From Pseudobutyrivibrio sp. (lineage in GTDB: Bacteria > Bacillota > Clostridia > Lachnospirales > Lachnospiraceae): a stretch of DNA of 64,000 bases. This document shows positions 7,582 to 16,021 of the stretch, in pieces; the stretch's first letter is position 1; every line of letters begins with the position of its first letter. The translations under genes were made by a program, and so were the position numbers. The stretch is taken from the NCBI GenBank assembly GCA_024697025.1, contig JAILGH010000024.1, forward strand, positions 1-64,000, in the 5' to 3' direction. A model generated the notes under the pieces. It ran no database searches, was not told where the DNA came from, and worked only from the letters and a program-made list of their open reading frames with translations.

Positions 7582-9123
7582 TTACTGATGATTCACTTTT
7601 ATAGAAAGTTTTTCCTCCATCGCACCACCTAGGTTGGTCGCATCTTTGAGTGATCTATGTGGTCCATCTTCCTTATTTGTATTCTTTACATAATGCTCAA
7701 CAAACGCCCTAGTTTCCTGCGATAATCCTCCCATTATCTCAAGTAACAACCGATTGTCAGCAACTACAGGAACGCTAGGTGCTTCACTCTGCATTCCATG
7801 ATTCAATGTTGTGTTAGACTCAATTGGTGCAACTGGACTTACTTCATCTAGCACTTTAGGAGCTTCATCTTGCTTATTTTTTCTATTTAGAATACTTTTA
7901 AGACCTTTAATATTTTTTAAAGCATTTGTTATCTTGATTTTTTTTGCTAAATTTCTTAAGAAATTTTTTTCGTTTGGCGTGTTTGGCAATGGCTTGGTAT
8001 CTTTCTCTGTTTTGCTCAGGGACTGGTTTGTTGGTATATCTGGCAATGGCGTAACTGGCAATGGCTTATCTGGCAATGGCTTGTTAACATTCACATTTAT
8101 ATTATTAACCTTAGACACTGTCGACTCAGTGCTCAAATTATTAGCTTGTCCTGTCTCTTGTCTCTCTCCAGATTCTGTATTCTCAATATTCAAATGTATT
8201 GACTTCTGGTGTGCAACCCCTTCCACCCGTTTAACGGTTTGCTCTATTTGTCTAACCTCAACATTATCTTCATTATCGAGTCGAGAATTCTTCTTTTCTG
8301 TTTCACTTATGCCAGTAAATATGTTATCATGTTCAATCCTTTTACCATTTTTTTTATAATAGCCGACAAAAGCTCTATAATTATTAAACAACCCTTTTTT
8401 AGGAGGATCTGCTGATTCCCCCTTTGAAATACTTCTAGTTTTTTCCTTATCATCCACTGGCTTTGGGTCTGCTGTAGTTGCTGATTCCTCAGATGTTTCT
8501 TCTACATTATTATCATATAACACTTCTTTCAATGGATGCCCAACAGATTTAGCTTGTTTAATCATTCTAGAAGAATTCTCTTGGAACGATTTACTACTCC
8601 CCCTTGCAGGAGGCACTGGTTTTTCCCCTCCTTTAACCAAATCTTTCCTTGAATTATTCTGCAATAGAACTTCTTTATCTTTACCTTGTATATTATCCGT
8701 TGATTGTGGCGTCATATTTTGCTCAGCTATAGGAGTATCCGCCAAGGATTTGATATCATCCAAACTCATAGAAGAATTGATTTCATAATTATATTCTTGA
8801 CCTGGAACATCAATATCCCAATAATCTTGGTCATCCGCGTATCCAATAGGCGTAGTTGGTGGTTCTGACCTTTCCCCTTCAGCCCTTGAACCGTTTTCTA
8901 TTATCTCGTTATAGACATTAGCCATCTGCACCTTTGAGCCATCTAAGAAATAATCATTTAGTAATCTCTTTATATCATTATTTTTTTGTATTTTCGTGTC
9001 GAACAATACGTTTAATTCATTAATTTTTCCTTCAATATTGCTAACTTGATTATTAATACCTTGCATCTCACGATCGATTAGAGCAATATCTCGAAATCCG
9101 AATTTTTTTATTTCACCTTCCAT
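7582..9123 (-). CDS. proline-rich, coiled-coil hypothetical protein
   Basis: 513 residues, soluble. A short coiled coil opens the protein (about 10-65, DREMQGINNQVSNIEGKINE). A long low-complexity, charged region follows, with PxxP-type motifs: KPVPPAR at about 165, then a pentapeptide series of the form (K/T)PLP(D/V) at about 345-365 and KPLPNTP slightly later. A helical C-terminal region contains QETRAFVEHYVKN. The ATG at 9123 lies inside the end of the upstream gene (16-bp overlap), so translation is probably coupled. No family recognised. The proline-rich motifs resemble protein-protein interaction ligands; this is descriptive only. Confidence 0.65.
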   Translation of the reverse strand: MEGEIKKFGFRDIALIDREMQGINNQVSNIEGKINELNVLFDTKIQKNNDIKRLLNDYFLDGSKVQMANVYNEIIENGSRAEGERSEPPTTPIGYADDQDYWDIDVPGQEYNYEINSSMSLDDIKSLADTPIAEQNMTPQSTDNIQGKDKEVLLQNNSRKDLVKGGEKPVPPARGSSKSFQENSSRMIKQAKSVGHPLKEVLYDNNVEETSEESATTADPKPVDDKEKTRSISKGESADPPKKGLFNNYRAFVGYYKKNGKRIEHDNIFTGISETEKKNSRLDNEDNVEVRQIEQTVKRVEGVAHQKSIHLNIENTESGERQETGQANNLSTESTVSKVNNINVNVNKPLPDKPLPVTPLPDIPTNQSLSKTEKDTKPLPNTPNEKNFLRNLAKKIKITNALKNIKGLKSILNRKNKQDEAPKVLDEVSPVAPIESNTTLNHGMQSEAPSVPVVADNRLLLEIMGGLSQETRAFVEHYVKNTNKEDGPHRSLKDATNLGGAMEEKLSIKVNHQ

Positions 9124-9632
9124 TTTTTAGTGTTAGCCAAAACCCCCACTAAATTATTAAATTCACTTTGATACTGTTTCATTCTCTGATCATTCTGATC
9201 AAATACAAGCTTATATAATTCTTGGCGGTTTCTGAGATTATCTATGTCCTTTTCTATTTGAGCTGTTTTTTCAACAATATCCATAGTTTGCTCAACAATT
9301 TTGGGAACAATAATAACATTTTTCTCTATTATTTCTTCTATTTCACTATTTACCTCGTCTATGTTGGGTTTTATTGAATTGAATCTATTTTCTATATCTT
9401 TTAAACTTATCCCATCCTGACTTTCAGATTCTTTCCTTATATCATCCCTAATCTCTTCTACCGCTCCAACTAACTGTTTGCACAAGATATCTCTTACGTC
9501 ATAATCTTCTTCAAATATTTTTTCAGTTTCAAGTTTATGCTCATTCTCTTTCAAACGTTTTAATGCATCATTAATTTCCGCGCTTAATCTTTCTTTCGAA
9601 ACTCCAGATTGTTGTGTATTATTTCCTGCCAT
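9108..9632 (-). CDS. coiled-coil hypothetical protein
   Basis: 174 residues, almost entirely helical and acidic, with heptad-like runs from about 15-50 and 75-160. No signal or membrane segment. A strong AAGGAGGT ribosome site lies 8 bp before the ATG. Its last codons overlap the start of the 513-residue gene, so the pair forms a two-gene unit and the products may form a complex. No family recognised. Confidence 0.65.
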   Translation of the reverse strand: MAGNNTQQSGVSKERLSAEINDALKRLKENEHKLETEKIFEEDYDVRDILCKQLVGAVEEIRDDIRKESESQDGISLKDIENRFNSIKPNIDEVNSEIEEIIEKNVIIVPKIVEQTMDIVEKTAQIEKDIDNLRNRQELYKLVFDQNDQRMKQYQSEFNNLVGVLANTKKWKVK

Positions 9633-9711
9633 ATTAATTACCTCCTTATAGCATCCTATATCGTCTCCCCATACTTATAATTCAAAAAAATTTTTCATTT
9701 TTTTCCAAACA

Positions 9712-9744
9712 ACAGAAAAAAGCTCCGACACTTGGTCGAAGCTT
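9712..9744 (-). terminator. terminator after the 9796-10296 lipoprotein gene
   Basis: AAGCTTCGA pairs with TCGGAGCTT on the minus strand around a short loop, followed by TTTTTTCTG. Confidence 0.75.
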
Positions 9745-9752
9745 AATCTTTC

Positions 9753-9794
9753 GGTTCACTTCATTTTGGACCACTAACCCCGTCCCCCTGGTCC
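9753..9794. repeat. REP-like repeat, one arm only
   Basis: Contains loop-like TTCACTTCATTTTGG and one arm ACCACTAACCCCGTCCCC, matching the 6527 and 7523 copies. The other arm is missing, its place taken by terminator sequence. It lies 1 bp from the lipoprotein stop. Confidence 0.65.
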
Positions 9795-9795
9795 A

Positions 9796-10296
9796 TTACT
9801 CTACGTAATCCCACACATTGAATCTCAAGCCGGTATCTTCTTCTTCGTCGATGATGCCTGGGACGTACTGAGTGGAGTGGGTATCTCCAGTAGCTCTGTC
9901 GATGTAAAAATACTCATGGGAGCCTGTATATGATCTAAAATCAACCACGATTTCATCGGCACCTTCCTCAGATGTAACGATACAATATACCGGTGCCTCT
10001 CCATCATAGTCCTCCAAGCCAGGATTCTCCTCTGTGGTGATATATTTCCAAATAGCTTCACTTGCCATGTCATCTGTAAGCTCCTTTTGGGTTGAATCCT
10101 CAGACTGGCTGGCATCATCTATTTCTGTATCTACATCTATTGTTTCCTCCACCGCAGACGCCTCCTCTGTAGATGCAGCCTCATCAGAAAGCTGAGTCTG
10201 CTGAACGTTTTCCTCAACCTCTTCAGTATCTGAGCTTCCGCAACCAACAAACATTAATCCTATAACCATTAAAGGTAATAACTTTCTAAACTTCAT
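9796..10296 (-). CDS. putative lipoprotein
   Basis: 166 residues with a lipoprotein signal peptide (MKFRKLLPLMVIGLMF then lipobox VGCG, lipidated Cys about residue 19). An acidic Ser/Thr/Glu linker (about 22-70) precedes a C-terminal domain of about 90 residues containing VYCIVTSEEGADEIVVDFRSYTG and a YIDRATGD turn, which resembles PepSY-like or small lipoprotein folds. GGAGGATAA precedes the ATG. Probably anchored on the outer face of the membrane. Function unknown. Confidence 0.75.
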   Translation of the reverse strand: MKFRKLLPLMVIGLMFVGCGSSDTEEVEENVQQTQLSDEAASTEEASAVEETIDVDTEIDDASQSEDSTQKELTDDMASEAIWKYITTEENPGLEDYDGEAPVYCIVTSEEGADEIVVDFRSYTGSHEYFYIDRATGDTHSTQYVPGIIDEEEDTGLRFNVWDYVE

Positions 10297-10370
10297 ATAA
10301 CATTATCCTCCTTATTAAAAAATTCCCTTGCTATATATTACCACATTTAACGCTAAGGATAAAATTGCAC

Positions 10371-10403
10371 TAAAAAACACCTCCGCTTTCCAGAGGTGTT
10401 TCT
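10371..10403 (-). terminator. terminator of the xylosidase/ABC operon
   Basis: AACACCTC pairs with GAGGTGTT; on the minus strand the stem is followed by TTTTTTAG. Confidence 0.85.
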
Positions 10404-10418
10404 TCATCATCTCATATT

Positions 10419-12419
10419 TTAATGACTACAAAGTTCCTTGCCTGCATCTTCTGCTGTAGCAAATGGTCCAGGAATTACATCAGCGCCACGGTGATTTCCT
10501 GCGAAATCATAATCAAATGTAATTGGTGTACCATCAGGATTTTCAAACTTCTGCTGTGGCTCAAAAGCCTCCCCCAAAGTCTCAGTTGAAATCATATCAA
10601 CCTTAAATCCTTCAAGAACATCATAAATATTGGTATCAATAAAATAGCTACCGTTCTTCTCAACCACATCCACATAAACCTTTCCTGATTTATCCGTAAA
10701 TGCGTTATTCTCCTTCTTGTATGCTGCTGCACCTTCAAAGTATGCATTGCCGTCAATCCAAACTGGAAGGTGTGCAAAATGAGAAGGCTCATGCTTCATC
10801 ATATTTGGATACTCTACCTCCAAATCAAACTGAGGAAGCCACTCATCATAAGTAGGATACTCATCGAAGCAATAAGTTCCCACCTTTCTGTTTTCGAAAT
10901 AAGTCTTGCTTGGGTCTGAGTCATTTAAAAGCTCAAGGTCTTTAGCTGGCCACTTTTGTATAAATATATTATTGTAAATGCGGTCATCACCATGAAGTAT
11001 GGTCATAAATCCCATTACCTCTGTCCTGTGCTGCATGTGATATGGAGTGTATCTCCATGTGGTTCCATCCCCAACATAGGTAAATGAGCCGGCACAAAGG
11101 TTATGAACCATAGCCACGCCCTGAGTTGCAATACGAAGCGAAACATCTGACAGAAGAATATTATTGTCTATGAGAGTTGGTCCATGGCTAACCTCAACAA
11201 ATAAATCCTGACAGGTCATTCCACCCTTAAGCTGCTTTGCAAAATCAGGACACATATTGTCATGAAGCAAATTCTGAGTGATTCTTGTACCCTGAGCCTC
11301 CCAGTCGCACCAGATTCCCATTGTACAATGGTGAATGTGATTGCGTCGCATAATTACATCAATAGCAGCATGCATTTTTATTCCTGCTATCTCTGCTCCG
11401 CCAAGCTCCATCATATTGTTGATATGATGAATATGGTTGTCTTCTATAATACTAAATACGCCCCCCATGCGTCCGATAATTCCACCCTGCTCGCAGTGGT
11501 GAATGTTGTTTCGGCGGATTATATGACCACCAATTTTTTCCTTGAGCCAGCCATAATACTGACCACGACATACAGAATCTCTCTCCATCTGAGTTGGACT
11601 CTTTACATGCCTTGTTGTGTAGAAGTTGCTATTTTCAGGGTCAAAGTAACGACCTACGCATATACCTGCGCACTTACTTCCCCAAATTTCACAGTCCTCA
11701 ATAATCCAACCCTTGCTCCAATGTGGGCTAATCATTCCATCCTGATAAGCAGCTGGTGGAGCCCAAGTTGTTGCAGCTTTATTGATGTTAAAACCGCTGA
11801 CTGTGATAAACCCTACGCCTTCCTCGCTTGGCATAAAGCATTCACGCCTTACGGTAATCTCAACATTTTCTTTGTTAGGGTTTGCGCCTCCAAAGTTTGC
11901 ATAGATTATTGTCTCATCATTCTTTTCATCCTGCTCTGCAAACCATTTCCTGCGAGAATTCTCAGGGTCCCAAGAGCACTCGTAAACCTTTCCCTCAAGG
12001 CACTCGTCAATACTTAATGCCTCATATAATGCCTGGTCATTTAGCCAAACGCAGCCTGTATGCTTATTAGGAGTTGCAAAGTACCAGTCACCATAAACAA
12101 GAGTTGTATATGGATTGTAGTTACCAAATACACTGTTCTTAACCTTGGCTACCCACACATCATCCTTGAATTTCTCCCAACTAGTAACCTTTTCTGCACC
12201 TGTTATAACTGCCCCAAGAGGCTTCTCGCTTTTATAGACAATTCGATTGTCCTCGGTTCCAGCATTAACTGGATTAACATACTCACGGTATGTTCCAGGA
12301 GCAACTAAAATTTCATCTCCCGGCATTGCTATTTTTGCTGCATCGTTAATTATTCTGAAAGGTAATTCCTTTGTGCCATTTCCATCGTGCTTAGCATTTA
12401 CATTTACATAAATTGTCAT
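10419..12419 (-). CDS. GH120 beta-xylosidase (right-handed beta-helix)
   Basis: 666 residues, no signal peptide, so intracellular. It matches the GH120 family typified by the Thermoanaerobacterium beta-xylosidase XylC throughout, from the NAKHDGNGTKELPF opening through WAPPAAYQDG, HWSKGWIIED and the repeated NHIHH coils of the beta-helix. The family's catalytic pair is visible: Asp372 in CDWEAQGTR (nucleophile in XylC) and Glu409 in FVEVSHGP (acid/base). These are 37 residues apart here against 23 in XylC as I recall it, so there is an insertion of about 14 residues between them. It is the last gene of an ABC sugar-import operon, so it probably cleaves imported xylo-oligosaccharides to xylose. 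Confidence 0.9.
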   Translation of the reverse strand: MTIYVNVNAKHDGNGTKELPFRIINDAAKIAMPGDEILVAPGTYREYVNPVNAGTEDNRIVYKSEKPLGAVITGAEKVTSWEKFKDDVWVAKVKNSVFGNYNPYTTLVYGDWYFATPNKHTGCVWLNDQALYEALSIDECLEGKVYECSWDPENSRRKWFAEQDEKNDETIIYANFGGANPNKENVEITVRRECFMPSEEGVGFITVSGFNINKAATTWAPPAAYQDGMISPHWSKGWIIEDCEIWGSKCAGICVGRYFDPENSNFYTTRHVKSPTQMERDSVCRGQYYGWLKEKIGGHIIRRNNIHHCEQGGIIGRMGGVFSIIEDNHIHHINNMMELGGAEIAGIKMHAAIDVIMRRNHIHHCTMGIWCDWEAQGTRITQNLLHDNMCPDFAKQLKGGMTCQDLFVEVSHGPTLIDNNILLSDVSLRIATQGVAMVHNLCAGSFTYVGDGTTWRYTPYHMQHRTEVMGFMTILHGDDRIYNNIFIQKWPAKDLELLNDSDPSKTYFENRKVGTYCFDEYPTYDEWLPQFDLEVEYPNMMKHEPSHFAHLPVWIDGNAYFEGAAAYKKENNAFTDKSGKVYVDVVEKNGSYFIDTNIYDVLEGFKVDMISTETLGEAFEPQQKFENPDGTPITFDYDFAGNHRGADVIPGPFATAEDAGKELCSH

Positions 12420-12434
12420 ACATACCCTCTTTCT

Positions 12435-13304
12435 TTAACCTTTAACTGCACCCGACATCATACCTTTTACAAGCTTATCTTGGAAAACAATAAACAAAAT
12501 AATCATTGGTAAAACCGACAGTGTCAAAACCGCCATAATCATTGGAATATTCATTGCATGCTCACCCTTGAACTGACCAAGAACAAGTGGAAGTGTCTTG
12601 TTTTCAGGACTGATAATCAAGGTATTTGCAAAGGCAAATTCGTTCCACATTGAAACGCCATTATATATAGCAAGTGTTGAAAGTCCTGATTTTGAAAGTG
12701 GCAAAATCAAAAAGAAAAATGATTGATATCTATTACATCCATCAATTTCTGCGGACTCTTCAATTTCCTTTGGAATAGTTTTCATAAAAGCGGTGAGAAT
12801 AAAGATTGACATTGGAAGAGAAAACGCCACGTATGGACCAATCAATGCCTTTAGAGAGTCATAAAATCCCACCGCAGTCGTTAGCTTAAAAATTGGGATG
12901 AGAGTTACGTGCATAGGAACTGACATCATCGCAACTATCATCGCATAAATCCATGGGTTCAGCTTAAAGCGCATTCTTGAAAGTGGATAAGCAGCAAAGG
13001 ATGAAATTATAAGCATCAGTATCAGCGATACGCCAACTACGATGACACTTCGAAGAAAATATCCGAAAAATCCCTTTTCTACTACCGTCACAAAATTCTC
13101 GAAAAACCATGGATCAGGCAGATGAAATACGCCCTGCTGGAGCATATCAAACTGCTTTCGAAATGAATTCATTATCATAAAAAAGAACGGCGTAAGTGTA
13201 ATGATTAGCATGACACATGCAAAGAAAATCGCAATAGCCCATGCAATTTTTGATTTTACTTTTGCCTTACGGTAGTCCGCATCTTTTATATTTTCTTTTG
13301 CCAT
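12435..13304 (-). CDS. sugar ABC transporter permease, MalG type
   Basis: 289 residues with six hydrophobic segments and the EAA loop of carbohydrate permeases (EIEESAEIDGCNRYQSFF, about 188-205), which contacts the ATPase subunit. The C-terminal KGMMSGAVKG is typical of MalG/AraQ-like proteins. It starts 3 bp after the stop of the MalF-type partner, so the two are tightly coupled. No ATPase gene is in the operon; a shared MsmK-type ATPase encoded elsewhere is the usual solution. Confidence 0.93.
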   Translation of the reverse strand: MAKENIKDADYRKAKVKSKIAWAIAIFFACVMLIITLTPFFFMIMNSFRKQFDMLQQGVFHLPDPWFFENFVTVVEKGFFGYFLRSVIVVGVSLILMLIISSFAAYPLSRMRFKLNPWIYAMIVAMMSVPMHVTLIPIFKLTTAVGFYDSLKALIGPYVAFSLPMSIFILTAFMKTIPKEIEESAEIDGCNRYQSFFFLILPLSKSGLSTLAIYNGVSMWNEFAFANTLIISPENKTLPLVLGQFKGEHAMNIPMIMAVLTLSVLPMIILFIVFQDKLVKGMMSGAVKG

Positions 13305-13306
13305 AA

Positions 13307-14218
13307 TTAATCCACCTCCTTCACTTTAAATACTTTGTTAAAGATTAGAGCAATAGCCGTTATGAGAATAAACATTCCCGCTGCTACCGTCGAACCATAA
13401 CCCATGTTGAATTGCTGGAAGGAAAGCTTATACATGTATGTTGCCATAAGCTCTGTAGACCCTGCCGGTCCGCCTTGAGTCATGTTCCAAATCATATCAA
13501 AGTACTTCAGCGAACCTATAAGTGACATAGTACATGCCGTCTTAAAAATAGGTCCAAGAAGTGGAATCGCTATATGCTTAATGTACTGCCATCTAGTTGC
13601 CCCATCAAGGACTGCAGCTTCATAAATCGATGTGTCGATATTGCCATATCCGGCAATAAAATAAACCATGTAAAATGGAGTGAACTGCCATGCCATAACA
13701 CCGATTACAGTATAAAGTGCATTTGGCGCAGTTCCCAAAAGATCAATTGTTGTCCTCTTGCCTTGGATAATTGTAGCAAGAGAAGAAATAATACCGCCGT
13801 TAGTTGCAAGCGCATAGTTAAAAAGAAATGCAATGGCAACTGAGCTCATTAAATATGGAAGAAACCAAATAACCTTAAAGATATTAAATTTCTTTCCACC
13901 TGCATCTAAAAATGTTGCAAGAAGCATACCTAGTGGTATCTGCAATAAAATTGAAAATACCATTACTATCAAATTGTGCTTGAATGATTTCCAAAACATT
14001 TCATCGTGGATAAGTGTTTTCCAATTCTCAAGTCCCACGAAAAATCTGTCTGAAGAAATACCATTCCATTTGTAACCGCTTATTACAAACGTATCAATAA
14101 CTGGATAAATAATAAAAATAGTTATAAGCAAAAGCGCAGGTATCAGAAACACAGTTGCGGCCCTGGCTGTACTTTTTGCCTTAGCCTGCGCAAGGCTTAT
14201 TTTATTTTCTTTTCCCAC
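13307..14218 (-). CDS. sugar ABC transporter permease, MalF type
   Basis: 303 residues with six membrane segments. The N-terminal helix follows a basic stretch (KAKSTARAATVFLIPALLL), and the EAA loop is at about 205-222 (YEAAVLDGATRWQYIKHI). It pairs with the MalG-type permease immediately downstream to form the membrane channel of a carbohydrate uptake-1 (CUT1) importer, with substrate delivered by the lipoprotein encoded upstream. RBS GGAGGGAGATAA. Confidence 0.93.
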   Translation of the reverse strand: MGKENKISLAQAKAKSTARAATVFLIPALLLITIFIIYPVIDTFVISGYKWNGISSDRFFVGLENWKTLIHDEMFWKSFKHNLIVMVFSILLQIPLGMLLATFLDAGGKKFNIFKVIWFLPYLMSSVAIAFLFNYALATNGGIISSLATIIQGKRTTIDLLGTAPNALYTVIGVMAWQFTPFYMVYFIAGYGNIDTSIYEAAVLDGATRWQYIKHIAIPLLGPIFKTACTMSLIGSLKYFDMIWNMTQGGPAGSTELMATYMYKLSFQQFNMGYGSTVAAGMFILITAIALIFNKVFKVKEVD

Positions 14219-14263
14219 GTTATCTCCCTCCTCTGCGTTTTGTAATACCCCAATAGTTTTAAA

Positions 14264-14291
14264 TGCCCCCAGAGCCTAAGCCCTGAGGGCA
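14264..14291 (-). other. intercistronic hairpin between binding protein and permeases
   Basis: On the minus strand TGCCCTCAG pairs with CTGGGGGCA over 9 bp, with no strong T-run after it. Such hairpins after binding-protein genes often stabilise the upstream message or attenuate read-through, giving more binding protein than permease. Confidence 0.55.
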
Positions 14292-14322
14292 GCCTTCATC
14301 ACTATCAACAGCAGATTAAAAA

Positions 14323-15726
14323 TTACTGTTCAGCAATTGCTTTCTTCATTGCATCATCCTGCTCTTTACCAATCTGCTCAGGTGTCTTTTCAAGTCCAAA
14401 GAGCTCTGTCATGCAATCCTTGTGTACTTCTGTAACAGATGCTGGTAGATACTGGTCATACCAAAGCTGTACGTTTGAAGCATCAAAGAATACCTTAACA
14501 ACTTCCTTGTTGTTTGGATCTTCGATTTTTGAATCAAATCCCTTGATTGAAGGAATGTTTCCACCGTCCATCTGCATCTGGTTGTATGTATCATCGTTGT
14601 AGTACTGAGTTGCTAATACATAACATGCATCAAGCATATCCTGGTCAACTGAGCCGTCTTCCTTGAAGCAGTTAAATGAGAAACCATTACCGATTGCTGT
14701 TCCAATTTCAACGTCCTGAGGAACGCCCTTTTCCTTAGCTTCTGTATCCTCTGGGAAACGGAAAACGCCGATGTTTTCGTTGTACCAATCTTCGTTATCT
14801 GCCTTGATACCAGCTACCTGCCATGAACCATGGAGCATCATAGCTGCAGAGCCATCATAGAGAAGTGCTCTATCCTGGTTGTCATCAGCTGTAAGTGAGT
14901 TAACACCATCTGGGAAGTATCCCTTCTTAACCCAATCTTGAATCTTTGTGCCTGCATAGATAAATGCGTCACTTGTAAATGAACCGCCATTCTCCTGAGT
15001 GTAAGCTGCATCAAACTCAGCATTTCCTGAATGACGAGCTACTAAATACATGTAGTACATAGAGCCGGTCCACTTTGAAGCATTTGCAAGAGAAAATGGA
15101 GTGTATCCATTTTTCTTAAGTGTAGCGCAAACATCCTCAAGCTCATCTATAGTTGTTGGAACCTCAAGTCCAAGGTCTTTGAAAATTGTCTTGTTATAGA
15201 AAATGTCACAACCTGAAAGTCCACCAAATGGGATAGCAAGCATCTTGCCATCATATGTTGACTGTGCAACTGAAGCATCGATGAAATCAGGATGATCATA
15301 CTTTGCATACATATCAGTTATGTCATTTGCAAAGCCTGACTTGTAATACTCAGCCATAGGACCGCCGCCCCAGTGAATATACATGTTAGGTGCCTGGCCT
15401 GAACTCATTGCTACTACAAGCTGCTGCTTATAGTTATCATTCTGCTGGTGTACCTGATTAACAGTAATGTTTGGATAGTCAGCCATAAATCTCTGAACTG
15501 CACCTTCTTGAGCGCTCTTTGCTGGCTCTTCTGTTGCAATATCCCAAAGTGTAATTGTCATTGGTTCAGTAGTGAGTTCTGGAAGATTTTTTCCATCGGT
15601 CTGCTTTTCACCTGGTGCTTTTGCAGCTGTATCAGGTCCTGCAGATGAAGAATTGCCTCCGCATCCAACCAGTGTTGTAGCAGTTAGAACTGTTGCCAAG
15701 ATTGTGGCAAAAACCTTTTTGTTCAT
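14323..15726 (-). CDS. extracellular sugar-binding lipoprotein of the ABC importer
   Basis: 467 residues. Lipoprotein signal with lipobox LVGCGG (Cys about 22), a Ser/Lys linker, then a family 1 solute-binding protein fold: TITLWDIATEEPAKSA, FMADYPNITV, and the hinge and loop regions SGQAPNMYIHWGGG and GNGFSFNCF. First gene of the operon with two permeases and the GH120 enzyme, so the likely ligand is xylo-oligosaccharide. Ribosome site GAGGAGGG. A promoter and AraC-type direct repeats lie upstream (15802-15864). Confidence 0.92.
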   Translation of the reverse strand: MNKKVFATILATVLTATTLVGCGGNSSSAGPDTAAKAPGEKQTDGKNLPELTTEPMTITLWDIATEEPAKSAQEGAVQRFMADYPNITVNQVHQQNDNYKQQLVVAMSSGQAPNMYIHWGGGPMAEYYKSGFANDITDMYAKYDHPDFIDASVAQSTYDGKMLAIPFGGLSGCDIFYNKTIFKDLGLEVPTTIDELEDVCATLKKNGYTPFSLANASKWTGSMYYMYLVARHSGNAEFDAAYTQENGGSFTSDAFIYAGTKIQDWVKKGYFPDGVNSLTADDNQDRALLYDGSAAMMLHGSWQVAGIKADNEDWYNENIGVFRFPEDTEAKEKGVPQDVEIGTAIGNGFSFNCFKEDGSVDQDMLDACYVLATQYYNDDTYNQMQMDGGNIPSIKGFDSKIEDPNNKEVVKVFFDASNVQLWYDQYLPASVTEVHKDCMTELFGLEKTPEQIGKEQDDAMKKAIAEQ

Positions 15727-15768
15727 ACTTTACCCTCCTCTTAGTTTAGTAACCTCTTTTCCCTTTTT

Positions 15769-15788
15769 CGAAACAATATCATGTTTCG
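15769..15788. promoter_or_regulatory. inverted repeat in the operon leader
   Basis: CGAAACA and TGTTTCG are separated by 6 bp, just downstream of the probable -10 box at 15802-15807 and upstream of the binding-protein gene. It may be a second operator (a LacI- or GntR-like repressor) or a leader hairpin. Confidence 0.4.
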
Positions 15789-15801
15789 CTCCTAATAAAA
15801 T

Positions 15802-15864
15802 ATTATATTAGTTTTTACCTTTTCGCTTGTGGAAAATTGCTATCTACCATACCAAAATTGCTAT
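15802..15864 (-). promoter_or_regulatory. activator-dependent promoter with two AraC-type direct repeats
   Basis: On the minus strand a perfect TATAAT lies at 15807-15802, with a poor -35 (ACAAGC at 15830-15825). Immediately upstream are two identical 11-bp repeats, ATAGCAATTTT at 15833-15843 and 15854-15864, spaced 21 bp, i.e. two helical turns. This is the classical layout for an AraC-family activator abutting -35. A near copy (ATAGCAACTTT, 15977-15987) precedes the regulator gene itself. Confidence 0.65.
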
Positions 15865-16021
15865 TCTGTTTGTGTATATTTCCTTACTTAACATCCAAAA
15901 TAAGTCATTTATTACAACAAAATGCCGTCTATGGCCTTACCAACAGCAATTATTATGTTATAATGTTCTAAATCTAAAAGTTGCTATTTTTAAATTTTAG
16001 GTTTTGGAGAATAAATGCTAT

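Noticed and set aside
11262-12017. 251-codon plus-strand ORF inside the GH120 gene
   Set aside because: Antisense to a strongly supported enzyme gene, Cys/Ser/Thr-rich nonsense composition, no ribosome site.
12060-12308. 82-codon plus-strand ORF
   Set aside because: Antisense to the GH120 N-terminus, without a ribosome site.
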